This document shows, in pieces, positions 42,354 to 52,252 of a DNA stretch of 64,000 nt. Below the pieces are notes generated by a model. That model did no database searches and was not told where the DNA came from. It saw only the letters and a program-made list of their open reading frames with translations. How positions within the stretch are numbered: the first letter of the stretch is position 1; each line of letters starts with the position of its first letter. Origin of the DNA: Flavobacterium luminosum. Lineage in GTDB: Bacteria; Bacteroidota; Bacteroidia; Flavobacteriales; Flavobacteriaceae. A program made the translations under genes and the position numbers. The stretch covers positions 34,003-98,002 of the forward strand of contig NZ_JAMLJM010000011.1 of NCBI RefSeq assembly GCF_023635005.1, in the 5' to 3' direction.

Positions 42354-43487
42354 TTAATAATTTACATATTCTACTATTTCTAACCCGTAACCAATCATCC
42401 CGACGCGCTTTCCTTGGGACGAATTAGAGACTAATCGGATTTTGGTAATGTCTAAATCATGTAATATTTGAGCTCCAATACCGTAATCTTTGCTATCGAT
42501 TACTACTTTTGGTGCTTTCATTTCACCTTGTTGTTGTAAGGCTTTCAATTCGGTAATGCGATTTAACAAACTCACTGCTTGCATGTCCTGATTAATGAAT
42601 ACGACAGCCCCCTGCCCTTGCTCATTAATTATTTTAAACATATCATCCAATTGCTGGTCCGCATCGTTAGTTAACGTTCCTAACAAATCGTTATTTACTT
42701 GAGACGAATGGATTCTCGTTAGCACCGCATCTCCGGAGTTCCAAGTACCTTTGGTTAGGGCAATATGAACTTGTTTGTTGGTGGTTTGCTCGTAAGCTCT
42801 CATACGGAAAGTTCCAAAACGGGTTTCTAGATCGAAGTCTTCTTTTTTCACAATCAGACTATCGTGCTGCATTCTGTAAGCTACCAAAGCTTCAATAGAA
42901 ACCAATTTGAGATCGAATTTTTTGGCCACTTCCACTAATTGTGGTAAACGTGCCATAGAACCGTCCTCGTTCATGATTTCAACAATAACTCCGGCGGGTT
43001 TAAAGCCTGCGAGACGTGCGAAATCGATAGCAGCCTCTGTATGCCCCGTACGGCGCAAAACACCGCCTTGTTTGGCAATTAATGGAAAAATATGTCCCGG
43101 GCGAGCCAAATCGAAAGGTTTGGTATCAGGATCCACCAAAGCCTGTATGGTTTTAGCTCGGTCTGAAGCGGATATTCCTGTGGTTACTCCGTGTCCTTTT
43201 AAATCTACCGAAACGGTAAAAGCCGTTTCCATAGGGTCGGTATTGTTGTTTACCATAGGGTGCAGACTCAATTCTCTGCAACGACTTTCGGTTAAGGGCG
43301 CACAAATTAGCCCTCGGCCATGAGTCGCCATGAAATTAATCATCTCTGGGGTAATTTTTTCGGCAGCGGCTAGAAAATCACCTTCATTTTCGCGATCTTC
43401 ATCATCTACGACGATAATTACTTTCCCTTGACGGATATCTTCTATTGCTTCTTCTATAGTGTTGAGTTGAATGGTAGTAGTAGCCAT
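42354..43487 (-). CDS. ribB: RibBA: DHBP synthase with a degenerate GTP cyclohydrolase II half
   Basis: 377 aa. The N-terminal ~200 residues are 3,4-dihydroxy-2-butanone 4-phosphate synthase: DDEDRENEGDF acidic motif, THGRGLICAPL, RRTGHTEAAIDF. This half supplies the four-carbon unit for riboflavin. The C-terminal half keeps the fold (TRIHSSQVNNDLLGTL, SKDYGIGAQIL) but has no cysteine at all, so the zinc site (C-x10-C-x-C) of GTP cyclohydrolase II is lost. It is probably monofunctional, with a separate ribA elsewhere. Four bases from the LptF/G gene start side. Confidence 0.9.
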   Translation of the reverse strand: MATTTIQLNTIEEAIEDIRQGKVIIVVDDEDRENEGDFLAAAEKITPEMINFMATHGRGLICAPLTESRCRELSLHPMVNNNTDPMETAFTVSVDLKGHGVTTGISASDRAKTIQALVDPDTKPFDLARPGHIFPLIAKQGGVLRRTGHTEAAIDFARLAGFKPAGVIVEIMNEDGSMARLPQLVEVAKKFDLKLVSIEALVAYRMQHDSLIVKKEDFDLETRFGTFRMRAYEQTTNKQVHIALTKGTWNSGDAVLTRIHSSQVNNDLLGTLTNDADQQLDDMFKIINEQGQGAVVFINQDMQAVSLLNRITELKALQQQGEMKAPKVVIDSKDYGIGAQILHDLDITKIRLVSNSSQGKRVGMIGYGLEIVEYVNY

Positions 43488-43490
43488 TAT

Positions 43491-44930
43491 TTATTGTTGT
43501 TTGTTGAATTTTAAGAAAAAATTGGAAATTTTTCGGAAAGGTTCCGTAATAAAATCGAAATTGACTCCTCCATTGTCATTAATCGCAACTTTCGTGAGGT
43601 AAATGGCCAATGGGGTTAGAATTATGGAAGACAAGCATGCGCCCAAAAACGGAGTAATTCCGGATTCTTGCGAAAACTTTTTACCGAAAGTATTCAGAAA
43701 GTGGAAAGAGATAAAGATTAGCATTGCAAAAACAATAGGTAATCCTAGACCACCTTTGCGAATAATCGCACCTAGAGGGGCTCCGATGAAAAACATAAAA
43801 ATACAGGCATAGGCCACAATGAATTTCTCATAAATAGAGTACCAATGACTGTTGATGTCTTTTTTCTTTGCTCGGAAATTGAGTTCGTTCATTTCTAAAT
43901 TCTGCTTAGAACTTAGCGCATCACTAGAAGCCACATCCAACACTCTAAACTTATCTTTATTGTTTAAAAAACTAGTTAATTCGGGCGTTTTTGGTTTTTT
44001 TGGATTAATAGAATCTACCTGATAATAGTTGGTAACCCCTAATCGTTGGTAGAGGTTATCAGCCACAGAAATGACTTCTTTGTTGTAATCTGTTGTCAGG
44101 GAATCTACCGTATATTTTAGATCACTAATTTTCAACATCGAATGGGTATTCGTAATTTCATCATCCTCACCCTCTTTGGCATTTAACTTCGATAAATCGA
44201 TATTGATATTGTATTTTTTAAAGAAAGCCTTCGCAAAGGGCATTTTCTCTCTATCCTTGTAGTTTTTGGGAGTAATATCTTCATAATAATACCCATCCAT
44301 GAGTACCAACTGCAGTAAATCTGAATCTTCACTACTAATCAAATGCCCTTTTTTGGATCGGATGACTGTTTTAGCCCCCTCCCCTAGACTTGATTTTTTA
44401 TGAATAGTAACACCGGTAAGAAATTCTCCTTTATCACCGGACTTTTTATCAACTTTGATATTAATACTTCCTATATCACTAAATTGCCCTTCAGCGATGG
44501 CTAAAGCGGGTTTTACTTGTGCAATATTTTTTCGGAAATTGATGAATTTATATTCGGCATAAGGAATGACGTTGTTCGCAAAAAAAAAGGAACAAAGGCT
44601 CAACAAGAGTATAAACACTCCCAACGGACGTAAGGTACGCTGAAAGGAAACTCCAGCTGATTTCATGGCGGCAAATTCATAATTCTCAGCCAAATCACCA
44701 AAAGTCATAATGGAAGAAAGCAGTACCGTAAGCGGTAAAACCATTGGAATTAGCTTGGGTGAAGCAAACAATAAGAATTTGATCACCATCATCAAATCGA
44801 GGTCTTTCCCTGCCAATTCAGAAATAAACAACCAAACGGTTTGGAGTATGAATATAAAAAACAAAATTACAAATACCGAAATAAATGTAATCAAGTACGT
44901 TTTTAGTAAGTAACGATCAAGAATTTTCAT
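43491..44930 (-). CDS. LptF/LptG (YjgP/YjgQ) family permease
   Basis: 479 aa. Begins MKILDRYLLKTYLITFISVFVILFFIFIL, with three N-terminal membrane segments, a large periplasmic beta-jellyroll domain (residues ~130-355) and three C-terminal segments (IVAYACIFMFFIGAPLGAIIRKGG). LptF/G proteins pull lipopolysaccharide from the inner membrane with LptB. Its neighbour is a LolA-like carrier, so the cluster concerns the envelope. Confidence 0.9.
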   Translation of the reverse strand: MKILDRYLLKTYLITFISVFVILFFIFILQTVWLFISELAGKDLDLMMVIKFLLFASPKLIPMVLPLTVLLSSIMTFGDLAENYEFAAMKSAGVSFQRTLRPLGVFILLLSLCSFFFANNVIPYAEYKFINFRKNIAQVKPALAIAEGQFSDIGSINIKVDKKSGDKGEFLTGVTIHKKSSLGEGAKTVIRSKKGHLISSEDSDLLQLVLMDGYYYEDITPKNYKDREKMPFAKAFFKKYNINIDLSKLNAKEGEDDEITNTHSMLKISDLKYTVDSLTTDYNKEVISVADNLYQRLGVTNYYQVDSINPKKPKTPELTSFLNNKDKFRVLDVASSDALSSKQNLEMNELNFRAKKKDINSHWYSIYEKFIVAYACIFMFFIGAPLGAIIRKGGLGLPIVFAMLIFISFHFLNTFGKKFSQESGITPFLGACLSSIILTPLAIYLTKVAINDNGGVNFDFITEPFRKISNFFLKFNKQQ

Positions 44931-44939
44931 TCCTCAAAA

Positions 44940-45593
44940 TTAATCCAAATTATTGATGTAATAATTAGGATATTTAGCTTTAACAAAGGTAAAATGATTT
45001 TTAGGCAAAGCAACATTAGTTTTAAAAGAATTAACAGTTAATGTTACGCGTGTTCCATTTTTACCAATGGTAATGGTATTGTAAACCGTATTGGTCTTAG
45101 TATCTACTCCTACCAAAATTTGTTTACGATCGTCTTTTGAACTGATAGGAATTAATTTTATGTATTGAATTTTTTTACCTTTTACGTTTTGAGCAATGTC
45201 CCAAGAATATTTAAAGCCTTTATTAAAGAACGTCAACATTTTTTCAGGAGTGTCGTTATCTTCTTCTCCTTTGCCTACCGAAGCAATGCTTACTTCTTCA
45301 TCTTCTTTAGAAATCGTATAAATCTTGGCACCATCACACATTTTGCTCACTCCCATAAAGTTCAAGATGTATTGGTTTCCACTCAATGTAACGTTTCCTT
45401 TGCTGTCCTGATTGATATTTTCTTTGGCATTCTGCAAATTGTATTTAAAATCAATCTGAATATTTTTATAGGTTTTCACTTTTGCTGATACCTTATCCAA
45501 CAAAGCTTTTGCTTTTTCTGGAGTTTGTGCCTGCAATGCAAAACCAATTAATAAAAACAAAACACCTACAAACTTTTTACTCATCAATTTCAT
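44940..45593 (-). CDS. LolA-like outer-membrane lipoprotein carrier
   Basis: I start at the ATG at 45593, which avoids overlap with ftsK and gives a signal peptide (MKLMSKKFVGVLFLLIGFALQAQ). The mature part (YKNIQIDFKYNLQNAK...GNQYILNF; YTISKEDEEVSI; DTKTNTVYNTITI) fits the LolA/LppX half-barrel. Carries lipoproteins across the periplasm. Immediately downstream of ftsK, an order seen in many Bacteroidota. Confidence 0.82.
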   Translation of the reverse strand: MKLMSKKFVGVLFLLIGFALQAQTPEKAKALLDKVSAKVKTYKNIQIDFKYNLQNAKENINQDSKGNVTLSGNQYILNFMGVSKMCDGAKIYTISKEDEEVSIASVGKGEEDNDTPEKMLTFFNKGFKYSWDIAQNVKGKKIQYIKLIPISSKDDRKQILVGVDTKTNTVYNTITIGKNGTRVTLTVNSFKTNVALPKNHFTFVKAKYPNYYINNLD

Positions 45594-45594
45594 T

Positions 45595-48093
45595 TTAACT
45601 ATTATTTTTTTCATTCATAAAAAACTGTTCTAAAGATGCAAGATCCGGAATATTCACCGCTCTGGCTTTACTTCCTTCAAAAGGACCTACAATTCCTGCA
45701 GCTTCCAGCTGATCGATTAATCGTCCTGCTCTATTGTAACCCAACTTCAGTTTGCGTTGAATTAACGAAGCAGAACCTTGCTGTGCGGTGACTATGACTT
45801 CCGCTGCTTCTCTGAACAAAGAATCTCTTTCCGAGATATCAATATCAAGATTTATGCCACCGCCGTCTTCACCTACAAATTCTGGCAACATATAAGCAGT
45901 TGCATACGCTTTTTGAGCTCCAATAAATTCGGTTATTTTTTCTACTTCCGGAGTATCCACAAAGGCACATTGCACACGTACCAAATCGTTTCCGTTAGAA
46001 AACAACATATCCCCACGACCAATTAACTGATCCGCACCTCCAGAATCTAAAATGGTTCTAGAATCGATTTTAGAAGTTACTCTGAAAGCAATTCGTGCCG
46101 GGAAATTGGCTTTAATCATACCGGTAATCACATTTACCGAAGGTCTTTGTGTAGCGATAATTAAGTGGATTCCAATGGCTCGGGCTAACTGTGCCAAACG
46201 CGCAATAGGTGTTTCTACCTCTTTACCCGCCGTCATAATTAAATCGGCAAACTCATCGACAACCAAAACGATATACGGTAAAAAACGGTGTCCGTTTTCT
46301 GGATTTAACTTACGCTGTTTGAATTTTTCATTGTACTCTTTGATGTTTCGCACCATGGCATCTTTCAACAAAGAATAACGATTATCCATTTCGACACAAA
46401 GCGAATTTAACGTAGTAATTACTTTCGAATTGTCTGTAATAATGGCATCTTCTGTATCTGGCAGTTTGGCAAGATAGTGTCTTTCAATTTTATTGAAAAG
46501 CGTTAATTCTACCTTTTTAGGATCCACCAACACAAACTTCACCTCAGCAGGGTGTTTTTTGTACAACAAAGAGGTCAAAACGGCATTTAACCCTACCGAT
46601 TTTCCTTGTCCTGTTGCACCCGCCATTAGTAAGTGTGGCATTTTAGCCAAATCGACTACAAACGTTTCATTAGAAATAGTTTTTCCTAAAGCTATAGGCA
46701 ATTCCATTTCTGCCTCTTGGAATTTCGCCGAAGCAATAACTCCTTTCATAGGAACCATACTTGGGTTTTTGTTAGGCACCTCGATTCCAATAGTCCCTTT
46801 TCCTGGCATAGGAGCAATAATACGAATTCCTAAAGCCGAAAGCGACAAGGCGATATCATCTTCCAAACTCTTGATTTTAGAGATACGAATACCCGCTTCT
46901 GGAACAATTTCGTATAAGGTTACCGAAGGACCAACAGTCGCTTTGATTTGTGCAATATCTATTTTGTAGTTACGTAAAGTTTCTACAATTCTGTTTTTAT
47001 TTTCTTCTAACTCCGCTTGATTGATGGTAATCCCGCCCGTACCGTAATCTTTTAATAAATCAATAGTTGGGAATCTGTAATTGGACAATTCTAACGTAGG
47101 ATCGAATTCTCCGAAATGAGACACCAATTTCGCGGCTAAGTTTTCTTCTATAATATCCTCTTCCTCTACCTGTTGGATTACTAATTCATCCGAATGCAGT
47201 TTAGGTTCTTCTCTTTCTTCGGTTTTTTTAGGAATTTCTAAAGTAAGCTCCGATGCAGATCCTATAGTAGGTTTTAAGGCTTCTTTGTTAATTTCGAATT
47301 GTGTAGGTACTGTCTTCAGCGTCATTTCGCCAAACTCTTCCTCCTCATCCGTAAAATCTTTTTGATTTGGCATGGTTAACAAAGAATCCGGTTTCCCAGT
47401 TACTTCTTCCTCATTCACCGCAAACTCTTCCAAATTGTAAGCCGAAGAAGCGGGAGTACTTGCCATTGGTGTGGCTAAATCTTCTTTTAGTTCGTTCTTT
47501 GTTTTCTCAAAAGTAGCTTTGATGGCTTCCGGAGAAATCTTAACTTTAAAGATCAGGTATATCACAAAACTAAAAAGTAAGAGCAATAATGTTCCTGTTT
47601 TTCCTATGTAATCTTGAGAAAATAAATTCATCTCGTACCCGATTATTCCTGCTAATTCAGGCAATTGATTTCCAAAGAATCCCAATAAAATGGAAAGAAT
47701 AATTACGGCAAAAATGTCCCAAAACCAAGTCTTTTTCAGTTTGGAAACTTCCATATCTAAGAGTAAGTAAGCCCCGGTTAGGAACAAAAGCTTTACAAAC
47801 ATAAAGGATGCCACTCCGAAACCTCTGTAAATGAATAAATCTGAAACATAAGCTCCAAACTTACCCAACCAATTTTGCACGGGCGCGGTGCGATCCGTGA
47901 AATCATTTAATTCACTCTGATCCCATTTCCCATGAACAAAATAGGACACAAAAGAAACTGCCATAGCTACAGAAAGCAGTATTAGCAGTACTCCAAAAGT
48001 AACGCTTTGCTTCTTGTTGGGAACAAAACGCTTCAGGATATTGGTTTCCTCAGGTTCTATAGGAGTTTTAGTCGTTTTCTTAGATTTGGCCAT
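45595..48093 (-). CDS. ftsK: FtsK/SpoIIIE DNA translocase
   Basis: 832 aa. Four N-terminal membrane segments (residues ~25-190), a polar linker, the motor with Walker A GATGQGKSVGLNAV (near 487) and Walker B VLVVDEFADL, and the C-terminal gamma winged helix (VTAQQGSASLIQRKLKLGYNRAGRLIDQLE). Clears chromosome dimers and pumps DNA at the division septum. Confidence 0.95.
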   Translation of the reverse strand: MAKSKKTTKTPIEPEETNILKRFVPNKKQSVTFGVLLILLSVAMAVSFVSYFVHGKWDQSELNDFTDRTAPVQNWLGKFGAYVSDLFIYRGFGVASFMFVKLLFLTGAYLLLDMEVSKLKKTWFWDIFAVIILSILLGFFGNQLPELAGIIGYEMNLFSQDYIGKTGTLLLLLFSFVIYLIFKVKISPEAIKATFEKTKNELKEDLATPMASTPASSAYNLEEFAVNEEEVTGKPDSLLTMPNQKDFTDEEEEFGEMTLKTVPTQFEINKEALKPTIGSASELTLEIPKKTEEREEPKLHSDELVIQQVEEEDIIEENLAAKLVSHFGEFDPTLELSNYRFPTIDLLKDYGTGGITINQAELEENKNRIVETLRNYKIDIAQIKATVGPSVTLYEIVPEAGIRISKIKSLEDDIALSLSALGIRIIAPMPGKGTIGIEVPNKNPSMVPMKGVIASAKFQEAEMELPIALGKTISNETFVVDLAKMPHLLMAGATGQGKSVGLNAVLTSLLYKKHPAEVKFVLVDPKKVELTLFNKIERHYLAKLPDTEDAIITDNSKVITTLNSLCVEMDNRYSLLKDAMVRNIKEYNEKFKQRKLNPENGHRFLPYIVLVVDEFADLIMTAGKEVETPIARLAQLARAIGIHLIIATQRPSVNVITGMIKANFPARIAFRVTSKIDSRTILDSGGADQLIGRGDMLFSNGNDLVRVQCAFVDTPEVEKITEFIGAQKAYATAYMLPEFVGEDGGGINLDIDISERDSLFREAAEVIVTAQQGSASLIQRKLKLGYNRAGRLIDQLEAAGIVGPFEGSKARAVNIPDLASLEQFFMNEKNNS

Positions 48094-48134
48094 TTAAGTC
48101 ACAAAGTTTTTAGAAAAATAGATTGTATTATCAA

Positions 48135-48509
48135 TTAAAAAAGTTTAGGAATATAAATTATAGCTCCTACTGCAATGGCAGTTAATGCAGCAAAAAATAC
48201 TGCTCCGGCCGCTATATCTTTAATAAAACCTATCCGTTCATGATATGCTGGATGCACAAAATCGGCTATTTTTTCAATAGCAGTATTAAGTCCTTCTACA
48301 CTGAGCACTAAACCGAAAACTAGAATCTGAAACATCCATTCGGTAGCTGAAATTTCAAAGTAAAATCCAACGATGGTCATAATCACCACCAATGAAGACT
48401 GGACCATCACACTATGTTCCGTGGTGATGAGTTTTACTGCCCCTCTAAAAGCAAAAACTATACTTTTTAGTCGGCCGGTAAATAAAGTTTCGTCTTTTTT
48501 AAACTCCAT
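48135..48509 (-). CDS. Diacylglycerol kinase family protein (DgkA-like)
   Basis: 124 aa. Three to four membrane helices with FVFGLVLSVEGLNTAIEKIADFV, the ExxNTAIE active-site motif. The C-terminal FFAALTAIAVGAIIYIPKLF is the last helix. Phosphorylates diacylglycerol or undecaprenol at the membrane. Ends one base from the tpx gene. Confidence 0.88.
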   Translation of the reverse strand: MEFKKDETLFTGRLKSIVFAFRGAVKLITTEHSVMVQSSLVVIMTIVGFYFEISATEWMFQILVFGLVLSVEGLNTAIEKIADFVHPAYHERIGFIKDIAAGAVFFAALTAIAVGAIIYIPKLF

Positions 48510-48510
48510 T

Positions 48511-49008
48511 TTATAATACTGCCAAGGCAGCTTCGTAATTAGGTTCGTCTACAATATCCGCTACTTGTTCTGTATATTTCACTACACCATTAGCATCTAG
48601 AACAATCACTACACGAGAATGAAGACCGGCTAAAGGACCATCAACAATCGTTAATCCATAATCTTTACCGAATGAACCGTCTTTAAAATCAGATAAATTA
48701 ACCACATTCTCTAACCCTTCTGCCCCGCAAAAACGGTTTTGTGCGAAAGGTAAATCACGAGAAATGCACAATACTTTGGTATTTTCTAGCGCACTTACTT
48801 TCTCGTTAAATTTTCGAACGGAAGCCGCACAAGTACTTGTATCTACACTAGGAAAAATATTTAAAACCAATTGACTTCCTTTGAAATCTGCTAATGTTTT
48901 TACTGACAAATCCGTTGCCACTAATGCAAAATCTTTAGCTTGTGAACCTATTTCTGGTAAATTTCCAACAGTTTGTACCGGATTACCTTTTAATGCAATT
49001 TGAGCCAT
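48511..49008 (-). CDS. tpx: Thiol peroxidase (Tpx)
   Basis: 165 aa from the ATG at 49008 (a TTG at 49017 is the only alternative). VDTSTCAASVRKFNE holds the peroxidatic Cys, and NRFCGAEG the resolving Cys, spaced as in atypical 2-Cys Tpx. Removes peroxides using thioredoxin. Confidence 0.94.
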   Translation of the reverse strand: MAQIALKGNPVQTVGNLPEIGSQAKDFALVATDLSVKTLADFKGSQLVLNIFPSVDTSTCAASVRKFNEKVSALENTKVLCISRDLPFAQNRFCGAEGLENVVNLSDFKDGSFGKDYGLTIVDGPLAGLHSRVVIVLDANGVVKYTEQVADIVDEPNYEAALAVL

Positions 49009-49087
49009 AACAGACAATTTTAAATGAAGCCCAAAAGTAAATAAAAAAATCGATTATTTATTTGGAAGTTTAAATTGTTTTATCGTA

Positions 49088-49099
49088 ATATTGCAATAT
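49088..49099 (+). promoter_or_regulatory. Probable ArsR operator
   Basis: Perfect palindrome ATATTG-CAATAT, 15 bases ahead of the arsR start; it overlaps a TAATATTG sequence close to the -7 consensus, so a bound repressor would block the promoter. Confidence 0.6.
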
Positions 49100-49113
49100 A
49101 ATAATTTTAAAAT

Positions 49114-49437
49114 ATGGGAGCATCAAAAACAGACTTTTTTACAACAGAGCAGAACGAAGTAGCCTCTTTGTTTAAAGCCTTATCTCACCCCGCTAGAATA
49201 GCCATTATAGAATATTTACTTAAAGTAGATACTTGCATTTGTGGTGACATAGTTAATGAATTACCACTAGCTCAACCAACAGTATCACAGCATTTGAAAG
49301 AGCTAAAAAATGCAAATATCATTAAAGGAAATATTGAAGGAACCGCCATTTGCTACTGTTTAAATTTGGATACGCTGAAGAAAATAGAACATTATTTCGG
49401 TACCATTACCTCCCATTTATCCTCTAAATGTTGTTAA
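49114..49437 (+). CDS. arsR: ArsR family arsenic-responsive repressor
   Basis: 107 aa. Winged helix LFKALSHPARIAIIEYLLKVDTCICGDIVNELPLAQPTVSQHLKELKNANII. The CIC pair in DTCICGDI is the As(III)-binding site, with a further CC at the end. First gene of a five-gene plus-strand arsenic operon. Confidence 0.9.
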   Translation: MGASKTDFFTTEQNEVASLFKALSHPARIAIIEYLLKVDTCICGDIVNELPLAQPTVSQHLKELKNANIIKGNIEGTAICYCLNLDTLKKIEHYFGTITSHLSSKCC

Positions 49438-49455
49438 TAAATACATACGATTATC

Positions 49456-49929
49456 ATGAAACTATCAGAAATTAAATCCGCTCTACAAAACTTATCGACT
49501 ATTTCTTTCCAATTACCTAATGGTGAATTGGTTGCTTCACACTTTCATGTGACTGAAGTTGGAATAATACACAAACACTTTGTCGATTGTGGAGGAACCG
49601 TTCGTAAGGAAGAAGTGGTGAATTTTCAATTATGGGAAGCTAACGATTACGATCACCGATTGCATCCAGAAAAATTGATTCATATTATTGAACTTTCAGA
49701 AAAAACCTTAGGAATTCCAGATCTTGAAATTGAAGTAGAATACCAAATGCAAAATACGATTGGTAAATTTGGTTTAGAATTTGACGGTGTTCACTTTTTG
49801 TTGACTAACAAACTAACCGACTGTTTGGCCAAAGACCAATGCGGTATTCCTGAACTCCAAGCTCAGCCTACAGTAGGTCAATGGAAGCCTAAAACGAGTT
49901 GTTGTACCCCAAACTCTGGTTGTTGTTAA
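49456..49929 (+). CDS. DUF6428 family protein of the arsenic operon
   Basis: 157 aa. SFQLPNGELVASHFHVTEVGIIHKHFVDCGG...EEVVNFQLWEANDYDHRLHPEKLI is the DUF6428 signature. The cysteine-rich tail (KTSCCTPNSGCC) suggests thiol binding of arsenite. No enzymatic role is known. 18 bases behind arsR. Confidence 0.82.
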   Translation: MKLSEIKSALQNLSTISFQLPNGELVASHFHVTEVGIIHKHFVDCGGTVRKEEVVNFQLWEANDYDHRLHPEKLIHIIELSEKTLGIPDLEIEVEYQMQNTIGKFGLEFDGVHFLLTNKLTDCLAKDQCGIPELQAQPTVGQWKPKTSCCTPNSGCC

Positions 49930-49941
49930 AAATTAGCTCCT

Positions 49942-50556
49942 ATGAATAAAAAAACACATTGGGAAAACGTTTTCGCCACCAAACAGGAAACTGAAGTCAG
50001 TTGGTACCAAAGAAAGCCATTGGCATCACTACAATTTTTCAGGGATAATGCCATTGATAAAGACGCTAAAATCATTGATGTGGGAGGTGGCGACAGTTAT
50101 TTAATTGACCATTTACTCGATATGGGCTATACGAACTTGTATTTGTTAGACATTTCAGAAAATGCCATCAACCGTATCCGAAAAAGATTAGGTCCTAAAG
50201 CTGAAAAAGTTACTTTTATAGTGTCGGACATCTTAGATTTTAAACCTGAAGAAACTTTTGATGTTTGGCATGACCGTGCTAGTTTTCATTTTCTGACCTC
50301 AGCAGAAGACATTGTACGATATGAGCAGATTGTTCATCAAGCGGTAAGTGAAAATGGTTATTTGTTCATAGGAACGTTTTCAGAAAACGGTCCTTTAAAG
50401 TGTAGTGGTCTTGAAATTACGCAATACTCCGAAATGAAATTGCAAAACGTTTTCAAGGAACATTTTGAAACTATACAGTGCTTTACAGAAGATCATCAGA
50501 CTCCTTTTGGCACCACTCAAAATTTTATTTTTTGTACTTTCAAAAATAAACCATGA
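49942..50556 (+). CDS. Class I SAM-dependent methyltransferase of the arsenic operon
   Basis: 204 aa. SAM motif IIDVGGGDSYLIDHLLDMGYTNLYLLDIS (near 41-70), then FIVSDILDF and DVWHDRASFHFL. The family is thiopurine- or tellurite-type rather than ArsM: the ArsM catalytic cysteines are not visible. Substrate unknown; context suggests arsenic-related detoxification. Overlaps the next gene by four bases. Confidence 0.82.
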   Translation: MNKKTHWENVFATKQETEVSWYQRKPLASLQFFRDNAIDKDAKIIDVGGGDSYLIDHLLDMGYTNLYLLDISENAINRIRKRLGPKAEKVTFIVSDILDFKPEETFDVWHDRASFHFLTSAEDIVRYEQIVHQAVSENGYLFIGTFSENGPLKCSGLEITQYSEMKLQNVFKEHFETIQCFTEDHQTPFGTTQNFIFCTFKNKP

Positions 50557-51158
50557 ATCCTAGACTCTTAAAAACCATCGATGCATTGCCTCGAACTATT
50601 TCATCAGAAAGGCAGGCGATTTTGGAGCCTTTAATCAAGTACATTCAGGCTAAAAAAGACAACCAGCAATCTATCAAACTGAATTTTATTTGTACCCACA
50701 ATTCCAGAAGAAGCCATTTGGCACAAATTTGGGCACAAACGATGGCTTTTTATTTCAAAATTCCCAAAACAGAATGTTATTCGGGAGGTACCGAAACGAC
50801 TGCTTTATTTCCTAAAATTATAACAACACTGGAAGATCAAGGATTTACCGTTACCCTTTTGAAAGAAGGGAGCAATCCTACTTACGCCATCCAATATGAT
50901 GACAAAGAACCAGCGATTGTTGGCTTTTCAAAAGTTTTTGACGATGCTTTTAATCCTGCTACTGAATTTGCAGCGATTATGACTTGTTCCTCAGCCGATG
51001 AAGGTTGTCCTTTTGTGGGTGGTGCCGAATTGCGATTACCTATTCGCTACGAGGATCCTAAAAAATTTGATTCCACAAAACTTATGACCGAAAAATACAC
51101 AGAACGAAGTCTTGAAATCGCTGCGGAAATGTACTTTGTTTTTTCTAAAATTCAATAA
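50553..51158 (+). CDS. arsC: Low-molecular-weight phosphatase-type arsenate reductase
   Basis: 201 aa. [18 protein letters not shown] is the CX5R P-loop of the LMW phosphatase/ArsC fold, and [14 protein letters not shown] holds further Cys used in thiol relay. Reduces arsenate to arsenite for export by the next gene's product. Confidence 0.85.
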   Translation: MNPRLLKTIDALPRTISSERQAILEPLIKYIQAKKDNQQSIKLNFICTHNSRRSHLAQIWAQTMAFYFKIPKTECYSGGTETTALFPKIITTLEDQGFTVTLLKEGSNPTYAIQYDDKEPAIVGFSKVFDDAFNPATEFAAIMTCSSADEGCPFVGGAELRLPIRYEDPKKFDSTKLMTEKYTERSLEIAAEMYFVFSKIQ

Positions 51159-51160
51159 AT

Positions 51161-52195
51161 ATGCCAGCAAACAAACGACTTAATTTTATAGATCGAAATC
51201 TAACCTTATGGATACTTACTGCCATGCTACTAGGAGTCGGTGTTGGTTATTTTATTCCTTCTGTCCCAAAATATTTTAATACTTTATCATCAGGAACCAC
51301 CAATATTCCGTTGGCTATAGGATTAATTCTTATGATGTATCCTCCATTGACCAAAGTAGATTTTTCGAAAATACCACAAGTGTTTCGTAACGTGAAGTTA
51401 ATATCAACGTCATTATTCATTACATGGATTTTTGGTCCTTTTGTGATGTTCCTTTTGGCGATAACCTTTCTTAGAGATTATCCGGAATATATGACGGGCT
51501 TAATCATTATTGGTTTAGCGCCTTGTATTGCCATGGTAATTGTGTGGAATGAATTAGCAGAAGGAAACCGTGAATTAACGGCGGGATTGGTAGGTATTAA
51601 TAGTTTACTGCAAGTGCTATTCTTTAGTTTATATGCCTATTTTTATTTAGAAATCATGATGCCTTTGTTTGGAATAGATGGTTTAAAAATTAACATCACT
51701 GTACTAGAAATTGCTAAAACTGTAGGGATTTATCTTGGTATTCCATTTTTAGGCGCTGTTTTAAGTCGATATTTCCTTATCAAATACAAAGGAAGTACTT
51801 GGTTTCATCAGAAATTTATTCCGTTCATCTCCCCTATTACTTTGATAGCACTACTTTTTACCATTGTGGTAATGTTCAGTTTGAAAGGTGATGTAATTGT
51901 AGCGATTCCTTTAGATGTGGTACGCGTGGCTATACCGTTAGTCCTTTTCTTTCTCATTATGTTTTTTACGATGTTTTTTACTGCCAAAAAACTTGGTGCT
52001 AATTATAGAGACACTGTTGCACTTTCCTTTACTGCTTCAGGTAATAATTTTGAGTTGGCTATTGCGGTTGCTATAGGAGTTTTTGGCATCAACAGCGGGG
52101 AAGCATTTGCCGGAGTAATTGGTCCTTTAGTAGAAGTTCCTATTTTAATCACCTTGGTTAAAGTAGCGCTATGGCTTCGAGAAAAGTATTTTTAA
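51161..52195 (+). CDS. ACR3 family arsenite efflux transporter
   Basis: 344 aa with about ten membrane helices. [18 protein letters not shown] carries the ACR3-type PC motif, and [19 protein letters not shown] the second conserved half. Exports arsenite. Last gene of the arsenic operon. Confidence 0.93.
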   Translation: MPANKRLNFIDRNLTLWILTAMLLGVGVGYFIPSVPKYFNTLSSGTTNIPLAIGLILMMYPPLTKVDFSKIPQVFRNVKLISTSLFITWIFGPFVMFLLAITFLRDYPEYMTGLIIIGLAPCIAMVIVWNELAEGNRELTAGLVGINSLLQVLFFSLYAYFYLEIMMPLFGIDGLKINITVLEIAKTVGIYLGIPFLGAVLSRYFLIKYKGSTWFHQKFIPFISPITLIALLFTIVVMFSLKGDVIVAIPLDVVRVAIPLVLFFLIMFFTMFFTAKKLGANYRDTVALSFTASGNNFELAIAVAIGVFGINSGEAFAGVIGPLVEVPILITLVKVALWLREKYF

Positions 52196-52252
52196 ACGGT
52201 TAGATTTTCCTTAAAAAATTATTCCAAAACAAGAAAAAGAGCATTAAATCAA

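Noticed and set aside
45165..46969. Plus-strand frames of 80-158 codons opposite lolA and ftsK
   Set aside because: Antisense to well-supported genes with clear motifs.
49942..50556. ArsM arsenite methyltransferase
   Set aside because: The conserved ArsM cysteines are not visible, and the protein is shorter and of a different class I type.
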